Below, one piece after another: positions 1 to 6,363 of a DNA stretch of 9,654 nt (position 1 is the first letter of the stretch; each line of letters opens with the position of its first letter). The DNA lies in assembly GCA_030668025.1 (NCBI GenBank), contig DAOUUT010000132.1, positions 1 to 9,654 of the forward strand, given 5' to 3'. The notes beneath the pieces are model-generated. The model searched no databases, was not told the origin of the DNA, and saw nothing but the letters and a program-made list of their open reading frames with translations. This DNA is from Promethearchaeota archaeon (GTDB taxonomy: Archaea; Asgardarchaeota; Lokiarchaeia; Sigynarchaeales; SOKP01). Made by a program: the position numbers and the translations under genes.

Positions 1-886
1 AGCCAGTATAACTATGGCGGTGATAATGAGCAAACATAAGTGCTAGAAAGCCAGCATATGCCGTTTGCCTAGGATCTCCATTACCATTTAAAAAAATCCT
101 ATCGTTGGGAACAAAAACATCGTCGAAGATAATAAAAGTCTCAGCGTCTCCAAAATTCCCTGCAGGAAATTCCATATGTTCACTTTTTCTAAAGCTAGCA
201 GGTCTCGTTAATAGTTTAACTCCGTCCCAATCTGTAGGTAATGCAAATGCTACGGCGTAATCTTTATCTTTCGGACCCATATACCTACAAGGGACTACAA
301 TCATTTCATCTGCGTATGGTGTGTTTGTTATGCTTTGTTTACACCCTCTAACAACGATTCCATCTTCCCTCGTTTCAATAACCCTTAAATATTGATCTGG
401 GTCTTCTTGTTCGTGAGGTCTCTTCAAACGATCTCCTTTAGCATCAGTTTGTGCACAGCTCGCTACTAAATCGTTCTCTTGAAAATATTCTAAATACTTC
501 TTAAACCTTTCGTAGTGATCGGTTCCAAGCGCTTGGTCTAACTCGTATGTTATTACAGAAAGTGCGTTTAAAGCATCAATACCCATACACCTCTGAATGC
601 ACCCCCCTACTCGGTGACATAATAATCGCGTCATTAACTGCTTTTTTAAAAGATCATCTTCGCTCTGATGGATGTGGCAAAACCGGTTGATCTTCTTTCC
701 CGTTAAATGAGAGGTAGTTACACATAAATCTTCAAATTCCTCGCTATGAGCGCAGTCATAGGTAACTTTTATGATATTTTGACCACCCTGTAATCGAGGG
801 TCATCCCGACCTACTAATTCGTCACCAATGTATATATTTGGCTTCATTTTATATAGTCGGGCTAAATAATCTTCAAATGTTTTCAA
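1..886 (-). CDS. abfD: 4-hydroxybutyryl-CoA dehydratase / vinylacetyl-CoA isomerase, partial (C-terminus off the left edge)
   Basis: 295 codons plus one base are present; the family is about 490 residues long. Seen: an HpaB-type N-terminal domain (early residues YLARLYKMKPNIYIGDELVG), CIQRC at residues 96-100, and HRHSYTG at 289-295, where the window ends. Known: the Clostridium aminobutyricum enzyme binds its [4Fe-4S] cluster with C99, C103, H292 and C299. C96, C100 and H289 match with a constant offset of 3. The next codon should be the fourth ligand, C296, and its single visible base is T, as Cys requires. This argues for the FAD/[4Fe-4S] dehydratase, which converts 4-hydroxybutyryl-CoA to crotonyl-CoA, rather than a flavin monooxygenase of the same superfamily. 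The start is TTG at 886, with a GAGG ribosome binding site 8 nt upstream; the first ATG would cut off the conserved N-terminus. The role may be 4-aminobutyrate/4-hydroxybutyrate fermentation or a hydroxybutyrate carbon cycle; the window does not decide. Confidence 0.88.
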   Translation of the reverse strand, partial: MKTFEDYLARLYKMKPNIYIGDELVGRDDPRLQGGQNIIKVTYDCAHSEEFEDLCVTTSHLTGKKINRFCHIHQSEDDLLKKQLMTRLLCHRVGGCIQRCMGIDALNALSVITYELDQALGTDHYERFKKYLEYFQENDLVASCAQTDAKGDRLKRPHEQEDPDQYLRVIETREDGIVVRGCKQSITNTPYADEMIVVPCRYMGPKDKDYAVAFALPTDWDGVKLLTRPASFRKSEHMEFPAGNFGDAETFIIFDDVFVPNDRIFLNGNGDPRQTAYAGFLALMFAHYHRHSYTG

Positions 887-894
887 TTTTATTT

Positions 895-898
895 CCTC
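895..898 (-). promoter_or_regulatory. Ribosome binding site GAGG deciding the TTG start of the dehydratase
   Basis: On the minus strand GAGGAAAT lies upstream of TTG at 886, with 8 nt between GAGG and the start codon. It supports TTG over the internal ATG 14 codons further in. Confidence 0.55.
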
Positions 899-920
899 TT
901 TATATTATAATTTTAAATAT

Positions 921-935
921 GTAAATTATACTAAT
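921..935 (-). promoter_or_regulatory. Candidate TATA box for the dehydratase gene
   Basis: The minus strand reads ATTAGTATAATTTAC. An archaeal transcript starting about 25 nt downstream would begin near 903 and still include the ribosome binding site at 895-898. The whole spacer 887-1088 is A+T-rich, so the match is weak; a second candidate, ATATTTAAAA at 911-920, is equally possible. Confidence 0.25.
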
Positions 936-1050
936 TAATAATAGATTACTCTTGTTTTTTAAAGGTTTCTCTATGGTTTCCTTGTTCTTTATTAGATAAA
1001 ATTCCAAAAAACTACTAAATTTTTTATTTAGAATTTCTTTTACATTAATA

Positions 1051-1060
1051 ATTTTATAAT
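1051..1060 (+). promoter_or_regulatory. Candidate TATA box for the creatinase-like gene
   Basis: ATTTTATAAT is centred about 33 nt upstream of the ATG at 1089. It would give a transcript with a leader of only a few bases, which agrees with the lack of a clear ribosome binding site (only GAAG at 1077-1080). The surroundings are A+T-rich and the match could be chance. Confidence 0.3.
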
Positions 1061-1088
1061 TTTAGAGATATATTTTGAAGAATTTATC

Positions 1089-2252
1089 ATGAATGGTAAA
1101 CCAAAAGGGATTACGGCTCCACCAAGCCGAGATGAGCTTTCCAGTCGATTAGAGAAAGTAAGAGCTATGATGATAGAAGAGAATTTGGATTATTATATAT
1201 CATTTGATCCAACTAACATATATTATTTAACCAACTTTGCAAACAATGTACACGAGCGTCCATTTATTCTGATTATTGAAATAGAAGGGACACCTAAAAT
1301 GGTGGTTCCACTCTTAGAAAAGGGTCATGTAGAGTCGAGAACTCTTTGCGATCTTGAATTTCATAGTTATTTCGAATTTCCAGCTCCCGAAGGAGAAAAT
1401 TGGTACGATTTATATCAAACGCTTATTAAAAAGGATAAAAAAGTAGGAATTGAGGCTGCAATGCCATCGGGGATTGCTGAAAAAACTCCTGGAAAGAAGG
1501 TAATTACAGACATTATCGATGAGGTGCGAATTGTAAAAACGGATTACGAAATCGGAAGGTCTGTCCATGCTTGTAAGATTATTAATAGAGGACATAAAGA
1601 ATTGCTAAAAATTTGCCGTCCTGGAGTACCAGAATTTGCTTTATATCAGAAAGTCACAGGATTCATGACTTCGAAGATTGTCACAGATATACCCGGTGCA
1701 AATTTCATCGTCTGTAGAACGGTTGGAGCAGTTTGGCCACCCTCTTTTTCTCACGACCCGCATATAATTCCAAAACTTTTTGCTGAAATGGAAGAAGGAG
1801 GTCCACATGTTTCCATAGTATACGCTCAGGTAGATGGCTATGGGGTTGAAATAGAAAGAACCTTCTTTTTAGAACATATTCCAGAAAAAGCTAAGAAACC
1901 TTTCGAAGCAATGTTTCAGGCCAGAGAGCTTGCGTATAGCCTTTTGAAACCAGGTACAAATATGGGTGAAATAGATAGTAAAGTAAGAAAGTTTATAACT
2001 GAAAAAGGATATGGCGATTACATAATTCACCGCACTGGACATGGGCTTGGAATCACGGGACACGAGGCCCCGTATTTAGCTGAGGGATACGATAGACCTC
2101 TCGAACCAAATATGTTAATAAGCGTTGAACCAGGTATTTACATTCCGGGACTTGGAGGTTTTCGGCATTCTGACTCTATCTTAATAACCGATGATGGTTA
2201 TGTTAAATTAACGAAAGCTCCAGAAAAACTGGACGACCTTATAATTTCATAA
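1089..2252 (+). CDS. Creatinase-like M24-fold hydrolase lacking most metallopeptidase metal ligands
   Basis: 387 residues: a creatinase N-terminal-type domain (about 15-150), then a pita-bread M24 domain (about 155-380). Seen: of the five ligands of Xaa-Pro peptidases (D, D, H, E, E), only H318 (in GHGLG) and E347 (in SVEPGIY) remain. The first Asp position is I243, the second E254 and the last Glu S361. Creatinase has likewise lost the metals, and its catalytic or substrate-contact positions have matches here: a His near H222/H225 (SHDPH, for H232), E256 in EIERTFFLEH (for E262), H325, and E347 (for E358); GGFRHSD resembles creatinase GGYREHD. This points to a metal-free C-N hydrolase or other non-peptidase rather than a prolidase. 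The substrate is unknown; creatine itself is not implied. The protein is cytoplasmic, with no signal peptide. It is divergent from the dehydratase gene and convergent with the nitroreductase gene, 19 bp between stops. The residue alignment was done by eye from memory of creatinase. Confidence 0.8.
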   Translation: MNGKPKGITAPPSRDELSSRLEKVRAMMIEENLDYYISFDPTNIYYLTNFANNVHERPFILIIEIEGTPKMVVPLLEKGHVESRTLCDLEFHSYFEFPAPEGENWYDLYQTLIKKDKKVGIEAAMPSGIAEKTPGKKVITDIIDEVRIVKTDYEIGRSVHACKIINRGHKELLKICRPGVPEFALYQKVTGFMTSKIVTDIPGANFIVCRTVGAVWPPSFSHDPHIIPKLFAEMEEGGPHVSIVYAQVDGYGVEIERTFFLEHIPEKAKKPFEAMFQARELAYSLLKPGTNMGEIDSKVRKFITEKGYGDYIIHRTGHGLGITGHEAPYLAEGYDRPLEPNMLISVEPGIYIPGLGGFRHSDSILITDDGYVKLTKAPEKLDDLIIS

Positions 2253-2287
2253 TAAAAAAAATTATGAAAAGTTAAATTTCTTTTTTT
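2245..2287 (+). terminator. Hairpin plus T-run between convergent genes
   Basis: TTTCATAAT (2245-2253) and ATTATGAAA (2261-2269) form a perfect 9-bp stem with a loop of seven A residues. A T7 run follows at 2281-2287. The stem overlaps the TAA of the creatinase-like gene (2250-2252), and the T-run lies inside the last codons of the convergent nitroreductase gene. On the minus strand the A-run 2254-2261 reads T8, 10 nt after the nitroreductase stop, so the element could end transcription both ways. Archaeal termination relies mainly on T-runs, so the hairpin's role is inference. Confidence 0.5.
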
Positions 2288-2775
2288 ATTTGTTCTATAG
2301 GTTTTCTTAGAGTCGGTTTCGGAATGTTTCCTTTAATATATCCAAAAGGTAAGATTGTTAAAAGAAAATCATCTTTCCCTAGACTAAGTATTTCTTTAGC
2401 TTTTTCCCTATCCATTGAACCAATCCAACAAGTCCCTATGCCTAAAGACCAAGCCATCAACATCATATTCATTGAAACTAATGTTGTGTCTTGAATGTAC
2501 CAATTCGGGTTTTCTTTAATTTTTCCAACTATAGCTATAGCGACAGGAGCTCTTTTCATAAACTTACTATAAAGAGCTGATTCTGAAATTTCCTTTAAAA
2601 ATTCTTTTTTTTTGATGATAATAAACTCCCAGGGTTGTTTATTAGACGCACTCGGAGTCCATCTCCCTGCCTCTAAAATCATTTCAAGATCCTTTTCAGC
2701 AATCATTTTATCGAGAAAGTTTCTAATACTTCTTCGGTTTTTAATAAATTCTAAAAGATTTTCTGGATTTATCAT
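2272..2775 (-). CDS. Nitroreductase-family FMN-dependent oxidoreductase
   Basis: 167 residues, the compact size typical of this family. Seen: the N-terminal FMN-phosphate motif NRRSIRNF (13-20), the PSASNKQPWEF segment (41-51) that contacts FMN, D96 in the middle helix, GIGTCWIGS (112-120), and the C-terminal FGYIKGNIPKPTLRKP (144-159) with the usual final Arg/Lys. Known: these proteins are cytoplasmic homodimers that bind FMN at the interface and pass two electrons from NAD(P)H to nitroaromatics, quinones, enones or other acceptors. Some members have other roles, such as dehalogenation, and the substrate cannot be read from sequence. The start is the ATG at 2775, 15 residues before the RRS motif, as is normal; no clear ribosome binding site precedes it. 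It lies 61 bp after the propeller gene on the same strand and could be the last gene of a transcript starting above 4918. Confidence 0.9.
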   Translation of the reverse strand: MINPENLLEFIKNRRSIRNFLDKMIAEKDLEMILEAGRWTPSASNKQPWEFIIIKKKEFLKEISESALYSKFMKRAPVAIAIVGKIKENPNWYIQDTTLVSMNMMLMAWSLGIGTCWIGSMDREKAKEILSLGKDDFLLTILPFGYIKGNIPKPTLRKPIEQIKKEI

Positions 2776-2836
2776 TATCTTAAATTTTGATTAGGGAAAT
2801 TGAATTACTAATTTTAAAATTGAGGACATATTAAAG

Positions 2837-3691
2837 CTATGAAAATACCGTTTTTTTTAGTTTTTCAATAAAACAACTATCAACCCAATATATTTCAGAA
2901 TCCCTAATAAAGAAAATGGTTTTTCCATCGGGGGTTAATCCAGGAAATCGTTCACTCCCATCAGTATTAATCGTTGGGCCTAAATTCAAGGGTTCTGACC
3001 AATAAGCATTTTCAATATGAAAAGAAATATAGAGATCAAAGAATCCAATACTCCCAGGGCGATCAGAAGAGAAGATTAAGTAACTTTCATCGGGAGCAAT
3101 AAATGGGATCCAATCTTGATGAGAACTGTTGATCTGAGAAGGAAGAGGTTCAGGAATTCCAAAAACACCGTCTTTTTGTTGAATTCTGTAAATTCCCATA
3201 TTATTCTTAACACCTTCCAATATCCCTAAATAGTAGAAAGTTCCTGATTTTGTAAAACTAAAACTAAATTGAATTTGATCTGCATGATCTTCTCCAAAGG
3301 CCAAGTGAGGTTCTCCCCACCCTTTTTTATTTCTCTCAACAACCCAAATTCGTGGTTGCTCCACATTAGAAAGAGGATCAAATGGTCGTTTGGAATAAAA
3401 ATATAAATGTTGATAATCAAATGAAAAGACTGGCCCTCCGTCTACATAGGAACTTGAAAATGATGCTAATTTAGGATGAGTCCATTTTCCACGCTCAAAA
3501 TTTGAAAACATAATTTTTTGAGGTGTTTCTCCAAGAGGTTTGCGTATCATCGACCAATAACACTCTTTTCCATCTAATGAGATTGTAGGATAACTGTGTT
3601 CGTGATGATAGGTGGAAATTATTCCAGGAGCAAATTCTTGTGGAATATCTGTCGGAAAAGACTGACCATAATATTTAGTATTTCCATTCAT
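2837..3691 (-). CDS. Cytoplasmic PD40 (TolB/WD40-like) beta-propeller protein
   Basis: 284 residues. Seen: five or more PD40-type blades, each with a strand, a turn of the x-D-G-K/E kind and an aromatic strand: PTISLDGKECYWS (35-47), VFSFDYQHLYFYSKR (88-102), FSFTKSGTFYYLG (144-156), IAPDESYLIFSSDRPG (198-213), and LTPDGKTIFFIRDSEIYWVD (252-271). WSEPLNLGPTINTDGSERFP (231-250) is a signature of exported TolB-like propellers, yet no signal peptide or membrane segment exists here, so the protein should stay in the cytoplasm. Known: PD40 propellers bind proteins or ligands and sometimes have hydrolase activity; no catalytic residues can be assigned. The ATG at 3691 is taken as the start because the conserved YYGQSFP..IPQEFAPGIIS segment begins just after it. 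It has no ribosome binding site of its own; a strong one lies 58 nt upstream but feeds another frame (see the repeat at 3699-3730). Neighbours are an M24 peptidase upstream and a nitroreductase downstream. Confidence 0.85.
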   Translation of the reverse strand: MNGNTKYYGQSFPTDIPQEFAPGIISTYHHEHSYPTISLDGKECYWSMIRKPLGETPQKIMFSNFERGKWTHPKLASFSSSYVDGGPVFSFDYQHLYFYSKRPFDPLSNVEQPRIWVVERNKKGWGEPHLAFGEDHADQIQFSFSFTKSGTFYYLGILEGVKNNMGIYRIQQKDGVFGIPEPLPSQINSSHQDWIPFIAPDESYLIFSSDRPGSIGFFDLYISFHIENAYWSEPLNLGPTINTDGSERFPGLTPDGKTIFFIRDSEIYWVDSCFIEKLKKTVFS

Positions 3692-3740
3692 AATTATTGG
3701 TAAAGTAAATCTTTGGTAAAATAAATCTTTGTTGCATCAT
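3675..3740 (-). CDS. Possible 21-residue upstream ORF overlapping the start of the propeller gene
   Basis: ATGATG at 3740-3735 opens a frame of 21 codons ending in TAA at 3677-3675, overlapping the first 17 nt of the propeller gene in another frame. It is preceded by GAGGAGG at ideal spacing, the clearest ribosome binding site in the window. The peptide (MMQQRFILPKIY...) resembles nothing I know. It may be a translated leader that allows re-initiation at the propeller ATG, or the remnant of that gene's original N-terminus, thrown out of frame by a 16-bp duplication. Confidence 0.35.
   Translation of the reverse strand: MMQQRFILPKIYFTNNYEWKY
3699..3730. repeat. Tandem duplication of 16 bp, two copies, one mismatch
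   Basis: GGTAAAGTAAATCTTT (3699-3714) is followed directly by GGTAAAATAAATCTTT (3715-3730); 15 of 16 bases agree. The unit is not a multiple of three. With one copy removed, the ATGATG at 3740 would read straight into the propeller gene, adding eleven residues (MMQQRFTLPII) before its present Met. With two copies it runs out of frame to a TAA at 3675. Confidence 0.9.
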
Positions 3741-3748
3741 TCTTTATT

Positions 3749-3755
3749 CCTCCTC
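3749..3755 (-). promoter_or_regulatory. Strong ribosome binding site GAGGAGG
   Basis: GAGGAGG on the minus strand sits 8 nt upstream of ATG at 3740. It is the best Shine-Dalgarno match in the window and does not belong to any full-length gene in its present frame. The downstream propeller ATG at 3691 is too far away to use it directly. Confidence 0.6.
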
Positions 3756-3799
3756 ATCATATTAAAAATCAAACAGAATTAGCTAAATCTAAATGAAGA

Positions 3800-4918
3800 T
3801 CATTTTTCCCAATAACGCCGAATTGGAGAAGAAAGTTGTTCGCAACCATTAATTTTAGCAACTACATCGTCTTCGATGCGAATACCAAATTTTCCAGGTA
3901 TGTAAATGCCTGGTTCAATAGTAAATGTATTATTTAAGCCTAATGGAACCAAATTCGTCTGGATTATATACGGAGCCTCGTGAACATCTAAACCTATGCC
4001 ATGACCTGTGCGATGTGTGAAGTATTGTCCGTACCCCTTTTCTACGATATAATCTCGGGCTGCAGCATCAACTTGAGAAGGTAAGTTTCCTACTCCCCCA
4101 GCATCTCTTGCGCGATGATTGGCTTCCTCTACTATATTATATACTTCAAAAAATCTTTCATTTGGTTGGCCAAATACCGTAGTGTTGGTGATATCACCGA
4201 TATAGCCTTTATAGGAGGTTCCTGCATCAATCAAGACAGTCTCGCCTCTTTTTAGTTTTTTATTCGAAGGAGAACCGTGAGGATTAGAAGAATTCGCTCC
4301 AAACTGAACCAAGGCAAATTCTGATGGCTCTCCTGATAAAGAACTCATTTCCTTTTCAACTATCGCCGAAGCTTCTTTTTCAGTAATACCAATTGCGAGT
4401 TGATCAAACGCTGCTTCAATTCCTCTTGCAGAAAATTTACTAGCTTTTTTCATAAATTCGATTTCTTGATTAGTTTTTACGATACGCGCGGTTTCCATTA
4501 TCGGAAGAGCGTCTACAAATGTAGCAAGAGGAAGAACAGATTTAATCTTCGAAAAAATAGTAAAAGGTGTTTGTGGAGATATCGCAATATTTGTGTCTTG
4601 AATACCATTCTCTATACATATTTTCTTTACTTGTAAGTAAGGATCCTCAATTTCTTCCCAAATACTAATATCTTCTCGAGATAATGGAGTATTCTCTATA
4701 TAATTTTGTAATTCGAAAGCAGGACATATTAGATGTGGAATTCCGTCTGATTTAATAATCGCTAAAACCAATCTTTCAAAAGATTTACTTTTTGTGTTAA
4801 GTAAATACTGAAAATTTGTTCCTAATGTGCAAAATAGTGCTTGGATCGATCGATCCCGCATTAATTTCTGAGTTTTTTCAATTCGCAGATTAAATTCTTG
4901 GTTAGATATTGAGCTCAA
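3800..4918 (-). CDS. M24B metallopeptidase, Xaa-Pro dipeptidase/aminopeptidase P type
   Basis: 372 residues, close to the usual 350-370 of archaeal prolidases. Seen: a creatinase N-terminal domain (about 8-145), then a pita-bread catalytic domain with the full dinuclear metal site: D231 (VLIDAG), D242 (GYIGDITNT), H306 (TGHGIG), E335 (TIEPGIY) and E349 (IRIEDDV). The supporting His residues H214 (NPHG) and H313 (DVHEAP) are also present. Known: such enzymes cleave X-Pro bonds with Mn or Co and recycle proline from peptides in the cytoplasm. Dipeptidase and aminopeptidase cannot be told apart here. The start is TTG at 4918: an in-frame TGA lies 12 nt upstream, and the next ATG (residue 20) would cut into the conserved N-terminus. 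No ribosome binding site is seen, so translation may be leaderless. It is followed after 108 bp by the propeller gene. A second M24-fold protein at 1089-2252 has lost the metal site, which makes this one the likely functional peptidase. Confidence 0.9.
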   Translation of the reverse strand: MSSISNQEFNLRIEKTQKLMRDRSIQALFCTLGTNFQYLLNTKSKSFERLVLAIIKSDGIPHLICPAFELQNYIENTPLSREDISIWEEIEDPYLQVKKICIENGIQDTNIAISPQTPFTIFSKIKSVLPLATFVDALPIMETARIVKTNQEIEFMKKASKFSARGIEAAFDQLAIGITEKEASAIVEKEMSSLSGEPSEFALVQFGANSSNPHGSPSNKKLKRGETVLIDAGTSYKGYIGDITNTTVFGQPNERFFEVYNIVEEANHRARDAGGVGNLPSQVDAAARDYIVEKGYGQYFTHRTGHGIGLDVHEAPYIIQTNLVPLGLNNTFTIEPGIYIPGKFGIRIEDDVVAKINGCEQLSSPIRRYWEK

Positions 4919-4926
4919 AACAACAC

Positions 4927-4941
4927 ATCATAGACTATGAT
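4927..4941. promoter_or_regulatory. Perfect palindrome, candidate operator of the M24 peptidase gene
   Basis: ATCATAGACTATGAT has 7-bp arms around one central base, 8 nt upstream of the TTG start at 4918. It sits between the candidate TATA box and the start codon, where a bound repressor would block initiation. Which protein binds it, if any, is unknown; the winged-helix proteins nearby are possible candidates only. Confidence 0.35.
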
Positions 4942-4950
4942 TTAATAGAA
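4941..4950 (-). promoter_or_regulatory. Candidate TATA box for the M24 peptidase gene
   Basis: The minus strand reads TTCTATTAAA, centred about 27 nt upstream of TTG at 4918. That spacing would give a leaderless or nearly leaderless mRNA and fits the lack of a ribosome binding site. A+T-rich background makes it weak. Confidence 0.3.
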
Positions 4951-5025
4951 TCAAATCTCACAATGTTTAACAATATTACTAAATAAATAATGCCCTTTTT
5001 TTTGTCCTTTGGTTTACAAAAATCT

Positions 5026-6276
5026 TTACTTATCTTTGTTATTAAAAAAATCTGATTCAAGATTAGGAAATATCTTTTTTTTTCTTCCTTCGCTTTTGAA
5101 ATGAACTAAATTAAGATCTGTTAGCTTTTTAAGGTGATATTGAATAGTTTTATGATCAACCTTAAACCGTTTTGTTATAATGCTATTCCATAGACCTGGT
5201 TCTTTTTCGATCATTTGTAAGATTTCTAAAGTTAATTTGCTCTTACTTAATTGTAGATCAAGGTTTGAGAGGGGATTCTTCTGGTAATAAGGAAAATACG
5301 CTAAGAAATTCCCAAGACGCTTTTTCCCAATAACTTTGTACGTTTCTAATATATCGAGGTGCCACACGAGGTTACCAGCAGCTATTTCGGTTTTTCTTAA
5401 TAACTCGTTGAAATGAATACCAGGTTCACTTAGAATTGAATCGATTATTTTATTCCTATTTTCGTTCTCTAAGACATCTTCTAAGCTTAGCCGATGAGCG
5501 CCTTTCTCAATTGGAATCGTTCTAGTTCTTAAGTATTGGAAATAATCTTTTTTTGAAATTAAAATAGCAAGCGATGCCATCCCAATAGCACCAACTATCA
5601 AAATGATTACCCAAATCCAATTATCAAAAACCTCGATAATCTCGAAAAAAGTAATGTAATATTCAGTGTCTGCTTGCAAGTTAATAAGAGAGCCCTCTAA
5701 AGAATATTCTGAAGTGGACTCATTAAATTGTTCAATTGTACTGACAACACCCCATGATTCTTGCGAAGGTTCGTATAAAGCTAAAGAATAACCACTAGTT
5801 GGATTAAAGCCGTATAGAGATCTTTTAAAACTTCTAATAGTCATATTTTCTATCGTTGTGTTAGTATTTATTTGAAAGATGCAATCATACTTATTTTGAA
5901 ATTGAGTTTCTCCTTTTTGTGGTCCTTGAGGCGGCTCAACCATCCCAAAACCTTGCATAGATTCTTTAGAGGTAATATTTAACGAAATCGGATTACTATT
6001 ATTAATAAGAAAGAAAATTTGACGATTCTCAATTTTATTATCATATTGGATTTCTAAGTCAATAAAAGAATCTGTCGAGATTTCAAAAATTAAATTTTTA
6101 GAAAAAATGTATTTCACAGATTCGTTTGGGTAGATTTGATCTTGAGTAGAGAAACTGGGTATATCTTCAGTTCTATGAGATAAAACATTAGATATTAAGA
6201 AACTAAAATTAATAAAGATTAAAAGTAATATAAGAACGCTGAAATTTGATTTGTTCCTTAATTTTAGTTTAAACAT
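5026..6276 (-). CDS. Membrane-anchored one-component regulator: outside beta domain, one TM helix, two winged helices
   Basis: 416 residues. Seen in order: an N-terminal signal or membrane segment (about 12-33); an outside domain rich in beta strands, Asn and Ser with many N-x-S/T sites (35-217); a transmembrane helix (219-241, WIWVIILIVG...) followed by KKDYFQYLRTR as the cytoplasmic flank; a first winged helix (about 268-330, with IIDSILSEPGIHFNELLRKT and LVWHLDILETYKVIGKKR); and a second (about 345-405, with IIKR-like ITKRFKVDHKTIQYHLKKLTD as the recognition region). Known: membrane-bound winged-helix proteins of this layout are common in archaea and are thought to bind DNA at the membrane; few have been tested. 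The outside domain resembles that of the neighbouring small membrane protein, with Tyr168, Trp175 and Thr180 at the same residue numbers. The start is the ATG at 6276, with no ribosome binding site but a TATA-like box 29 nt upstream. Signal and targets are unknown. Confidence 0.85.
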   Translation of the reverse strand: MFKLKLRNKSNFSVLILLLIFINFSFLISNVLSHRTEDIPSFSTQDQIYPNESVKYIFSKNLIFEISTDSFIDLEIQYDNKIENRQIFFLINNSNPISLNITSKESMQGFGMVEPPQGPQKGETQFQNKYDCIFQINTNTTIENMTIRSFKRSLYGFNPTSGYSLALYEPSQESWGVVSTIEQFNESTSEYSLEGSLINLQADTEYYITFFEIIEVFDNWIWVIILIVGAIGMASLAILISKKDYFQYLRTRTIPIEKGAHRLSLEDVLENENRNKIIDSILSEPGIHFNELLRKTEIAAGNLVWHLDILETYKVIGKKRLGNFLAYFPYYQKNPLSNLDLQLSKSKLTLEILQMIEKEPGLWNSIITKRFKVDHKTIQYHLKKLTDLNLVHFKSEGRKKKIFPNLESDFFNNKDK

Positions 6277-6300
6277 TTATACAATCCATTTATTGATCGG

Positions 6301-6310
6301 TATAATATTG
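6301..6310 (-). promoter_or_regulatory. Candidate TATA box for the membrane regulator
   Basis: The minus strand reads CAATATTATA, centred about 29 nt upstream of ATG at 6276. It would give the regulator its own leaderless transcript in addition to any read-through from the gene before it. Confidence 0.3.
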
Positions 6311-6315
6311 TAATT

Positions 6316-6332
6316 AAAAAATTAAAAAAAAA
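6316..6332 (-). terminator. Oligo-T terminator after the small surface protein gene
   Basis: On the minus strand, T9 (6332-6324), AA and T6 (6321-6316) begin 31 nt after the stop at 6364. Clusters of T on the coding strand are the usual archaeal termination signal. Termination here would partly separate the surface protein gene from the regulator gene downstream. Confidence 0.45.
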
Positions 6333-6363
6333 TATTGGTTTATAGATATAATAATTTTATTGA

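Noticed and set aside
1410..2063. Short open frames on the minus strand opposite the creatinase-like gene
   Set aside because: They are antisense to a well-supported gene, have no ribosome binding site or recognisable motif, and show low-complexity composition.
2612..4636. Short open frames of about 60-80 codons overlapping the nitroreductase, propeller and M24 genes in other frames
   Set aside because: Each overlaps a gene with clear family motifs, and none has a motif or start signal of its own.
4843..4856. Perfect 14-bp palindrome GGATCGATCGATCC
   Set aside because: It lies inside the M24 peptidase gene, coding for R-D-R-S-I. GATC repeats make such palindromes by simple repetition, and no regulatory context is visible.
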